From assembly GCA_031269645.1 (NCBI GenBank), contig JAISYW010000048.1:1-5782 (forward strand): a stretch of 5,782 bases of DNA, read 5' to 3'. The notes below the pieces were generated by a model. It was not told the DNA's origin, ran no database searches, and saw only the letters and a program-made list of their open reading frames with translations. The translations under genes were made by a program, and so were the position numbers. Numbering within the stretch: the stretch's first letter is position 1; every line of letters starts with the position of its first letter. Positions 1-5,236 of the stretch are shown piece by piece. The DNA is from Holosporaceae bacterium. GTDB taxonomy: Bacteria > Pseudomonadota > Alphaproteobacteria > UBA3830.

Positions 1-108
1 TTTCAAAAACTGAAAGAAAACAGAAGATTATGTATGCGCTTCGACAAGCTAGATTGTACATTCATGCCTTTCCTCGCTATTGCCTTTATTAAATTACAGG
101 TTTGTTAA
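1..108 (+). CDS. IS5-like DDE transposase, C-terminal fragment (runs off left edge)
   Basis: An open frame enters from the left edge and stops at TAA (106-108), giving 35 visible residues. The visible peptide contains KENRRLCMRFDKLD followed by a hydrophobic run ending in FIKLQVC. The pattern '(F/N)RR(I/L)x(M/T)R(Y/F)DKL...F...(L/I)A...I' just before the stop is the typical C-terminus of IS5-family (IS427/IS1031-type) transposases. The fragment lacks the catalytic DDE residues, which would lie off the window, so activity cannot be judged. It converges on hscA, with 56 nt between the two stops. The right terminal inverted repeat of the element should lie in 109-164, but the left end is outside the window, so the boundary cannot be fixed. 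The position is notable because fdx usually follows hscA. The family assignment rests on a short motif; a chance open frame is the main alternative. Confidence 0.65.
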   Translation, partial: FQKLKENRRLCMRFDKLDCTFMPFLAIAFIKLQVC

Positions 109-164
109 CTGTGCTTAGATAATTAGTTTTTAAGTTTGGAAAAACCAACGCAATTTCAGAGCAT

Positions 165-1865
165 CTACTCTAATTGATCTTTATTGATAGTTTTCCTGAT
201 CAAATTCGAATTAATGATTTCTTCTAAAAATTCTCCAAAAATGCTCTCTAAATCATTTTTACATGAAATGGCTTCATGATATCGACCATCTCTTAAAGCG
301 TTTTTTAGATTTTTCATTGCTTTCTTCGCTCTTTTTTTCGCATTGGATGGAATTTTATCCATTACGGATTCCCAAAATTTCATCATTCGTTCAGATTCGA
401 TTTTTACGTTCATATTAAACTCTTCAATGGAGTCGCTATTTCGATTTGCATTTGCTTTTTCGATAATAGAAACTATTTCATCATTAGTTAGTCCGGCGGA
501 TGGCTCTATTACTATAGATTGCGAAATTCCTGTATGCTTTTCGCAGGCTGTCACGCTTAGTAGACCGTTAACATCGACGGAAAATTCGGTTGTTACTCTT
601 GGTGCGCCAGCAGGCATGGGCGGGATATTTTTTAGTTCAAATTTTGCAAGAGATCTGCATTCTTTGGCGATCGGTCTTTCTCCCTGCACAACATGAAATT
701 TTATTCCGGTTTGGTTGTTTTCATATGTCGTATATTCGCGTTTTTTGGTAATTGGAATCGGCGTGTTACGATGAATAATTCTATCTACTCCGCCCCCAAA
801 AGTCTCCACGCCCAAAGTAAGCGGAACAACATCTATTAAAAGAGTATTATTTTCTTTAGTAATAGAGTTAGCGTAAATAGCGGCGCCGCGAGCGACAGCT
901 TCTTCCGGATTTATGTCGTTTAAAACTTCAACGCCGAAGTGCATTTTTACCGCATATTTTACTAACCTTAATTTGGTCATGCCTCCGACCAGAACAATTC
1001 CATTGATTTGATCAGACGTAATATTCGTTTCCACCAGAACTTGATCAGATATTTTTAAAGTTTTTTGCACGAAATCGTTCGTTAGATTTTTTAAAGTTTC
1101 TCTAGAAAGCATAAACCTGTATTTTTTGTTTTCGAAAATGTAATCTTCGTAGATTATTTTGTTGTCGCCTAGTTTTTCTTTTAGGCTTTTTGCGATTAAT
1201 TTGCCGCGATTTTTTTCGTATTCGCTAACACCACTAATATCTATGCCATTTAATTGGAAATTATGACTCAATATCGCTTCGTCTATATCGTCGCCTCCCA
1301 AATAATTATCGCCGCCGGTAGCAAGGACTTGAAAAATATTATTTGATAAACGCAGAATCGAAAAATCAAAAGTTCCTCCCCCAAAATCATAAACAGCAAA
1401 TATGCCGTTCGTTTTTTTATCTAATCCAAAAGCTATTGCCGCAGCTGTTGGCTCGTTTATCAATCGTAACACTCTGATGCCGGCAATGGAGGCTGCTTGC
1501 TTGGTGGCGGTTCTCTGTAAATCTGAAAAATGAGCCGGAACAGTTATTATGACTGCGTCTATTTTGCCCATAAGCTTTTGCTCGGTCATTTTTTTTAGAT
1601 AAATAAGAATGTCGGCCGCAATTTCCACAGCATTTCTATTCAGGAATTTTGTTTCAGTCCCCATAAAACGCTTGATCGAAAGTATAGTACCACTAGAATC
1701 AGCTTTATAAAGCGCTTCCCAACCAACTATGGGTTTCTCTTCAGAATAATTTACGACGGACGGAGTGGCGTTTCTGCCATTTATTTTAACAATTTCCGGA
1801 ATTCCGCCTTTAATTGCCGATACGACTGACATTGTCGTGCCAAGGTCAATCCCTATTGTAAGCAT
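165..1865 (-). CDS. hscA: HscA, Hsp70-class chaperone for Fe-S cluster transfer
   Basis: This specialised Hsp70 uses ATP, with HscB, to release the cluster from IscU in the cytoplasm. Visible motifs are phosphate-1 GIDLGTT (5-11), NEPTAAA (137-143), phosphate-2 YDFGGGTFD (159-167; T165 matches the catalytic Thr199 of DnaK), adenosine motif VGGMTK (293-298), and linker [14 protein letters not shown] (345-358). The substrate-binding domain has the HscA-type CRSLAKFEL and IPPMPAG stretch (403-420), and a helical lid follows from about 458. It has 566 residues against 616 in E. coli. The N-terminal extension is missing, and about 26 residues are absent between KRFMG (65-69) and ADIL (84-87). The usual GTTNS reads GTTMS, and the adenosine motif has KLRLV where a proline is usual. 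The start is forced: the next in-frame upstream stop is at 1881-1883 and there is no other start codon before it. The gene overlaps the end of hscB by 20 nt. HscA rather than DnaK is supported by operon context and the substrate-domain motifs. Confidence 0.95.
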   Translation of the reverse strand: MLTIGIDLGTTMSVVSAIKGGIPEIVKINGRNATPSVVNYSEEKPIVGWEALYKADSSGTILSIKRFMGTETKFLNRNAVEIAADILIYLKKMTEQKLMGKIDAVIITVPAHFSDLQRTATKQAASIAGIRVLRLINEPTAAAIAFGLDKKTNGIFAVYDFGGGTFDFSILRLSNNIFQVLATGGDNYLGGDDIDEAILSHNFQLNGIDISGVSEYEKNRGKLIAKSLKEKLGDNKIIYEDYIFENKKYRFMLSRETLKNLTNDFVQKTLKISDQVLVETNITSDQINGIVLVGGMTKLRLVKYAVKMHFGVEVLNDINPEEAVARGAAIYANSITKENNTLLIDVVPLTLGVETFGGGVDRIIHRNTPIPITKKREYTTYENNQTGIKFHVVQGERPIAKECRSLAKFELKNIPPMPAGAPRVTTEFSVDVNGLLSVTACEKHTGISQSIVIEPSAGLTNDEIVSIIEKANANRNSDSIEEFNMNVKIESERMMKFWESVMDKIPSNAKKRAKKAMKNLKNALRDGRYHEAISCKNDLESIFGEFLEEIINSNLIRKTINKDQLE

Positions 1866-2310
1866 CGGCCTTGATTTCTTCTATAAATGAGGCGATAAAA
1901 TTTAGCAAACTAAAAATTTTTTGAAATTCATCTATATTTTTTTCAACTGCACAAAGAGACGTAATTAACTCCGACATTCGGGCCGATAATTCTTCTTTAT
2001 ATTTCTCTTTTTCTTTCAAAGAAGTGATAGAATCATACCTTTCGCGTATATCAAACGCTTCAGATGCATACTCCGGAGATATTTCATCTTCCGCTTCTGG
2101 TTTTTGCATATAAAGAAAATACTTAGCTCTTCTTATGGGATCTAACAACGTGTTGTAAGCTTCGTTTAAAAGCGCGGATCTCATTTGGCTTGCTCGCATG
2201 TTGCTTAAATCAGGATGCGTCTCGCGCTGTTTTTGTAAATAATTCTGCGTTAATAGCGGCTCGTCCAATCTGTATGAAAAAGGAATTTGAAAAAGATCAA
2301 AGTAGTTCAT
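1846..2310 (-). CDS. hscB: HscB, J-domain co-chaperone of HscA
   Basis: HscB binds IscU, delivers it to HscA and stimulates HscA ATP hydrolysis. The 154-residue product has an N-terminal J-domain (about 1-70) opening with [10 protein letters not shown], close to the E. coli MDYFTLFGLP opening. The HPD motif is at residues 32-34, the same positions as in E. coli Hsc[20 protein letters not shown] (48-66) is the usual end of the J-domain. The C-terminal half (about 75-154) is a charged helical segment with ERYDSI and [10 protein letters not shown], matching the three-helix IscU-binding domain in kind though weakly in sequence. The protein is somewhat shorter than the E. coli form (171 residues). 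There is no N-terminal Cys/zinc module of the eukaryotic HSC20 kind. The gene lies 13 nt after iscA with no clear Shine-Dalgarno close to its ATG, which suggests translational coupling (inference). Its TGA stop lies inside the start region of hscA. Confidence 0.95.
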   Translation of the reverse strand: MNYFDLFQIPFSYRLDEPLLTQNYLQKQRETHPDLSNMRASQMRSALLNEAYNTLLDPIRRAKYFLYMQKPEAEDEISPEYASEAFDIRERYDSITSLKEKEKYKEELSARMSELITSLCAVEKNIDEFQKIFSLLNFIASFIEEIKADAYNRD

Positions 2311-2323
2311 ATCAAAAAACTAA

Positions 2324-2686
2324 TTATAGACAACATCCACCGCAAGCATTATCTGCTCCAGGCGAACAAAATGATTTACCGCATCCGCAGGTCGACTTTG
2401 CGTTAGGGTTCTCAAAAACGACATTTCCGCCCATTGGCGTAGATACATAATCCATCTTCATTCCTGAAACAAAAACCGCGGCTCTGGGAGCAACGTATAT
2501 TTTTAAACCTTCCTTTTCTATCAACAAATCAGACGGATTAATCTCCTTTACAAAATCAAGTTTGTAAGTCATTCCACAACACCCGCCAGAAACTACGTCG
2601 ATACGAATTCCATCGCATTTTTCAACATCGACGGATTTTTTCATAAAATCTATTGCGCATTGCGTAAAGTCTATTAGATTGTTCAT
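2324..2686 (-). CDS. iscA: IscA, A-type iron-sulfur carrier with cysteine-rich C-terminal tail
   Basis: This A-type carrier (HesB/IscA family) binds iron or a cluster and helps deliver it to apo-proteins. The 120-residue product has the three family cysteines: C36 in SGGCCGMTY (34-41; E. coli C35), and C100 and C102 in CGCGKSF (E. coli C99 and C101). ENPNAK (92-97) precedes the last pair, as is typical. Two oddities are visible. The residue after C36 is also cysteine (C37), where E. coli has serine. The protein also continues past the usual end (CGCGxSF plus a few residues) with about 13 residues adding C107, C115, C118 and C119. The ATG overlaps the iscU TGA (ATGA, 4 nt) and has a strong AAGGAG 8 nt upstream. 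IscA rather than ErpA/SufA is inferred from operon position; A-type proteins are hard to separate by sequence alone. Confidence 0.93.
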   Translation of the reverse strand: MNNLIDFTQCAIDFMKKSVDVEKCDGIRIDVVSGGCCGMTYKLDFVKEINPSDLLIEKEGLKIYVAPRAAVFVSGMKMDYVSTPMGGNVVFENPNAKSTCGCGKSFCSPGADNACGGCCL

Positions 2687-3072
2687 TTCGCCTTCTCCTT
2701 TTTTAACAAATAATCTTTTATGGCTTTATTAACCGCTTCTTCGGCCAGTACAGAACAATGCACTTTAATCGGCGGCAAAGAAAGATGCTCGGCTACATCT
2801 CGATTTTTTATGGCTCTTGCTTCTTCAATACTTTTTCCCTTAATCCAATCGGTTATCAGAGCGCTAGAAGCAATTGCAGCCCCACATCCGAACGTTTTAA
2901 ATTTTGCTTCGGAAATCTTACCATTTTCATCTACCTTAATCTGCAATTTTATAACGTCCCCGCAACTTGGAGCTCCAACAATAGAAGTACCAACATTCTC
3001 GTCTTTCTCATCTAAACTACCAATATTTTTAGGATCCGCATAAAGATCCATTACTTTTTTTGAATAAGCCAT
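2683..3072 (-). CDS. iscU: IscU, Fe-S cluster assembly scaffold
   Basis: IscU is the scaffold on which IscS-derived sulfur and iron are assembled into a [2Fe-2S] cluster. The 129-residue product is standard length for the family. All ligand residues are present and in E. coli numbering: C37 and D39 in GAPSCGD, C63 in FGCG, and H105-C106 in VHCSVLAEEA. The HscA-recognition motif LPPVK appears as LPPIK (99-103). The IASSALITDWIKGK stretch (67-80) is the usual scaffold helix. The C-terminus is a lysine-rich tail (KKEKAK). The gene begins 6 nt after the iscS stop, and its last codons overlap iscA by 4 nt. A purine-rich stretch at the very end of iscS (GGGAAGGGAAA) is the only nearby ribosome-binding candidate, rather far from the ATG. 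Nothing suggests a NifU or SufU type: it has no extra domains and the HscA site is present. Confidence 0.97.
   Translation of the reverse strand: MAYSKKVMDLYADPKNIGSLDEKDENVGTSIVGAPSCGDVIKLQIKVDENGKISEAKFKTFGCGAAIASSALITDWIKGKSIEEARAIKNRDVAEHLSLPPIKVHCSVLAEEAVNKAIKDYLLKKEKAK
2695..2700 (-). promoter_or_regulatory. Shine-Dalgarno of iscA inside iscU
   Basis: Read on the minus strand, AAGGAG (2700-2695) ends 8 nt before the iscA ATG (2686-2684). It lies within the last lysine-rich codons of iscU, so iscA has its own strong ribosome site despite the ATGA overlap. The other downstream isc genes lack a site this good. Confidence 0.65.
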
Positions 3073-3078
3073 ATAAAA

Positions 3079-4245
3079 CTATTTCCCTTCCCAAATAGGG
3101 CTCATCGCTCGCAATCTATTTACAATCTCTATAATTTTCGACGATACATACTCCACTTCTTCCCAAATTGTATAACGACCAAATCCAATGCGCAATGACG
3201 AATGTGCCAAATTTTCGCGAATTGATATGGCTTTCAATACATAAGACGATTGCAAAGAAGCCGACGTACATGCGGAGCCAGAAGACATACAAACATCTCT
3301 CATTCCAAGCATAATTGCTTCGCCTTCCACTCCGTCAAAACTAAAATTGAGACATCCAGGAATGCGGCGTTCCTTGTCGCCGTTTAAATACGTTTTTTCT
3401 AGATTATCAAGGATTTTCGCTACGAAATAATTTTTGAATTCCATCAATCTCTTGCTTTCCGACAGCATTTCCTGCTTTGCGATGGAACACGCCTCTCCCA
3501 AACCAACGCATAAAGGAGTTGGTAACGTTCCTGATCGTAATCCGCGTTCTTGCCCTCCTCCAAAAAATAAAGGTTCCAATTCAACTGGTGGATTTGTCCT
3601 GACATATAAAGCGCCCACGCCTTTGGGGCCATAAATCTTATGTCCAGAGATGCTCATAAGATCGATTTTGGATGCGTCAACTTTTATTTTTCCAACCGCT
3701 TGCGAAACGTCTGTATGAAATAAGGCTCCATGTTCTCTGCAAATTGCACTAATTTCATCTATCGGCTGAATGACTCCTATTTCATTATTAACCGTCATAA
3801 TAGAAACCAATGTTGCTCCATCTACTTCTCGTTTAAGAGCGTCCATATCAACAATACCATTCTCCAAAACCGGGAGCATAACGACGTTTAATCCTTCTCG
3901 TTTCATTGCATGGCATGCCTCAAGTATACATGGATGCTCTATTGCGCTCGCAACAATCTTATTTCCGCTTCCTTTATGTCGACGAGCAATTCCTTGAATT
4001 GCTAAATTATTTGATTCTGTGGCTCCAGAAGTAAATATAATCGCTTTTTTATCCGGAGCATTTATAAGTTCTGCTATCTGTTCTCGCGCTCTTTCTATAG
4101 CTTCGCCGGCTTGTTCTCCCATAACGTGAATGACCGAATGCGGATTTCCAAAATTCTCGCAGAAATACGGAATCATCGCTTCCAAAACACGCCTATCGCA
4201 AGGCGTAGTAGCCTGATAATCCATGTATATTATCTTCGACGCCAT
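3079..4245 (-). CDS. iscS: IscS, PLP-dependent cysteine desulfurase
   Basis: IscS converts L-cysteine to L-alanine and carries the sulfur as a persulfide for IscU, and in most bacteria also for tRNA thiolation. The 388-residue product is a class V aminotransferase-fold enzyme. Visible active-site features are SGATESNN (73-80), H104 in AIEHP, D179 and Q182 in HTDVSQAVGK, the PLP lysine K203 in SISGHKIYGPKG, and catalytic loop Cys C326 in SSGSACTSASL. These place it in group I (IscS/NifS). It ends at SPIWEGK, whereas E. coli IscS continues about 14 residues further; that tail contributes to IscU binding. The stop is 6 nt before iscU and there is no sign of a frameshift. It is the first gene of the operon and has no iscR before it. 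The ATG has only a weak Shine-Dalgarno (GATAAG); a TATAAT box lies about 30 nt upstream. Confidence 0.97.
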   Translation of the reverse strand: MASKIIYMDYQATTPCDRRVLEAMIPYFCENFGNPHSVIHVMGEQAGEAIERAREQIAELINAPDKKAIIFTSGATESNNLAIQGIARRHKGSGNKIVASAIEHPCILEACHAMKREGLNVVMLPVLENGIVDMDALKREVDGATLVSIMTVNNEIGVIQPIDEISAICREHGALFHTDVSQAVGKIKVDASKIDLMSISGHKIYGPKGVGALYVRTNPPVELEPLFFGGGQERGLRSGTLPTPLCVGLGEACSIAKQEMLSESKRLMEFKNYFVAKILDNLEKTYLNGDKERRIPGCLNFSFDGVEGEAIMLGMRDVCMSSGSACTSASLQSSYVLKAISIRENLAHSSLRIGFGRYTIWEEVEYVSSKIIEIVNRLRAMSPIWEGK

Positions 4246-4272
4246 ATTTACTTATCACTAATAAATTTAGCG

Positions 4273-4302
4273 ATTATACTATGAAACATTCAATAGCTAC
4301 AA
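4273..4302 (-). promoter_or_regulatory. Candidate sigma-70 promoter of the isc operon
   Basis: Read on the minus strand, 4278-4273 is a perfect TATAAT. A partial -35 (TTGTAG, 4302-4297) lies 18 nt upstream. Transcription would start near 4266 and leave a leader of about 20 nt before the iscS ATG. The -35 is weak, and such AT-rich sequence gives chance matches, so the call rests mainly on the perfect -10 and its placement. Confidence 0.5.
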
Positions 4303-4568
4303 ACTTCCTAAATACTTTTTGCAAATTCAATTTTGTATCTAATTATTGATTCAACTAAAGGTTTGACAAATATATTCTTTTGATATGTTTTTTTAAATCT
4401 TTCGAAACAAAACAAAAATCATATATTTTTCTGCAATAGATTTTATTTGTATGGTGCGCGATTAAAAATTAATTTATTAAAATATAGATGATTTTTATAG
4501 TGTTATATCGTTAAAATTGTATAAAATATTTTCTTGTCTCGCTAGGGTTGTTGGCCGTTTTAGAAATA

Positions 4569-4580
4569 TTTGTCGACAAA
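4569..4580. promoter_or_regulatory. 12-bp perfect palindrome TTTGTCGACAAA, candidate operator
   Basis: The 12 bases are exactly self-complementary. With one extra A on the right (4581), the symmetry extends a further 3 bp on each side (ATA/TAT). It sits roughly midway in the right half of the divergent spacer, about 200 bp before the XRE start. The GC-containing core makes it less trivial than the surrounding A/T palindromes. A binding role is inference only. Confidence 0.35.
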
Positions 4581-4646
4581 ATATGTTTAATATTAATTTA
4601 AGGTTGTAAAAATTTTTATTTCAAATAATTCCTTGTTTTTCCGAAA

Positions 4647-4671
4647 AATTTAGTCGTTCATTGACTAAATT
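4647..4671. repeat. Inverted repeat with 9-bp perfect arms (AATTTAGTC / GACTAAATT)
   Basis: Arms 4647-4655 and 4663-4671 are exact reverse complements separated by 7 nt (GTTCATT). The structure lies about 110 bp upstream of the XRE gene and some 45 bp before its predicted -35. There is no T-run after it on the plus strand, so it is not a terminator for that direction. On the minus strand a short T-run follows the stem, but no gene lies close behind it to be terminated. It could be a protein-binding dyad or a leader hairpin. Confidence 0.5.
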
Positions 4672-4715
4672 ATTGGATGCGTGCAAAGATCTTGTAAAAA
4701 AAATACTTTTCTAAG

Positions 4716-4744
4716 TTGAAAATATAAATTTTTTGTTTTATCTT
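4716..4744 (+). promoter_or_regulatory. Candidate sigma-70 promoter of the XRE gene
   Basis: TTGAAA (4716-4721) matches the -35 consensus at 5 of 6 bases. After a 17-nt spacer, TATCTT (4739-4744) matches the -10 at 4 of 6. A start near 4751 would give a leader of about 30 nt that includes the ribosome-binding site. The spacing is ideal, but the AT-rich context lowers the weight of the match. Confidence 0.45.
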
Positions 4745-4771
4745 ATGGTTATTTGATTTTTAAACATATAT

Positions 4772-4776
4772 AGGAG
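4772..4776 (+). promoter_or_regulatory. Shine-Dalgarno of the XRE gene
   Basis: AGGAG lies 5 nt before the ATG at 4782. It is one of the few clear ribosome-binding sites in the window and supports the chosen start. Confidence 0.7.
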
Positions 4777-4781
4777 TTTAA

Positions 4782-5204
4782 ATGATAGGTTATTCGCCAA
4801 AAAATAGTAAATCCTCATATAAAGATCTTGATTTATACATCGGTAATCGCGTTAAATTTCGCAGATCAGCGCTTGGTATTAGCCAAGACAGATTAGGAAT
4901 GTATTTAGGCATCACCTTTCAACAGATCCAAAAATATGAAAAAGGTGTGAACAGAATTAGCGCAAGTACTCTGTATAACATAGCTAACGCATTATCAACA
5001 GATTTTGCATATTTTGTGAGAGGATATCAGAATTCCTCTTTGCGTGAAAACAATGTTCCAAGTTATGAATTTGATAACTCTAAAAAGAAGGAATCAATGG
5101 ATTTACTGCGCTCTTATTATAAAATTACAGATCCGGTAGTAAGAAAGAAAATACTCTCCATAATCAAAACTTTTGCGACTACAACGTCCAAAAATGCCAC
5201 TTAG
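4782..5204 (+). CDS. XRE-family helix-turn-helix transcriptional regulator
   Basis: This 140-residue protein has a Cro/C1-type DNA-binding domain at about 17-72. Helix 2 starts at SQDRLGMYLG (34-43) and recognition helix 3 at TFQQIQKYEKG (45-55), followed by NRISASTLYNIANAL (57-71). The tail carries a short second conserved element, LLRSYYKITDPVVRKKILSI (108-127). That two-part layout is common in small single-domain XRE regulators of alphaproteobacteria. No sensor, cysteine cluster or membrane segment is visible, so the signal it responds to is unknown. It is transcribed divergently from the isc operon, occupying the side where iscR commonly sits, but it is not an Rrf2-family protein and has no Fe-S ligand cysteines. 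A role in controlling isc is possible but unproven; autoregulation through the spacer dyads is equally plausible. It ends 32 nt before the convergent tsaD stop. Confidence 0.9.
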   Translation: MIGYSPKNSKSSYKDLDLYIGNRVKFRRSALGISQDRLGMYLGITFQQIQKYEKGVNRISASTLYNIANALSTDFAYFVRGYQNSSLRENNVPSYEFDNSKKKESMDLLRSYYKITDPVVRKKILSIIKTFATTTSKNAT

Positions 5205-5236
5205 CGTATTTTGAGTCTTTGCTGCACATATACATA

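Larger units (their letters stand above)
4246..4781. other. 536-nt AT-rich divergent spacer between iscS and the XRE gene
   Basis: No credible coding frame is visible on either strand; stops are frequent in all frames and no peptide resembles a known family. It holds a candidate iscS promoter near its left end (4273-4302, minus strand) and a candidate promoter and ribosome-binding site for the XRE gene near its right end (4716-4776). It also has an isolated promoter-like element at 4363-4389 (+) and two perfect dyads (4569-4580 and 4647-4671). No tRNA or rRNA-like segment was recognised. The spacer is long relative to the tightly packed operon beside it, so it may hold regulatory sites or a small RNA, or be decayed sequence. 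Confidence 0.6.

Noticed and set aside
3..65. Minus-strand 20-codon frame downstream of hscA with a GAGGA-like ribosome site
   Set aside because: It is very short and lies antisense inside the transposase tail. Its peptide resembles no ferredoxin or other known family, so it is best read as a chance frame.
66..90. GAGGAAAG on the minus strand as the start of RNase P RNA
   Set aside because: Only the short GAGGAAAG matches; the rest of the conserved RNase P core is absent.
126..145. Hairpin GTTTTT/AAAAAC downstream of hscA as a terminator
   Set aside because: The stem is only 6 bp, almost all A-T, and is not followed by a clear T-run on the minus strand; support is too weak.
343..696. 117-codon plus-strand frame
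   Set aside because: It is wholly antisense to hscA, whose motifs are clear, and its peptide shows no family features.
3444..3632. 62-codon minus-strand frame
   Set aside because: It is an out-of-frame shadow inside iscS, where the true frame encodes the PLP-lysine region.
4587..4596. Palindrome TTAATATTAA
   Set aside because: It is pure A/T in a very AT-rich spacer, expected by chance.
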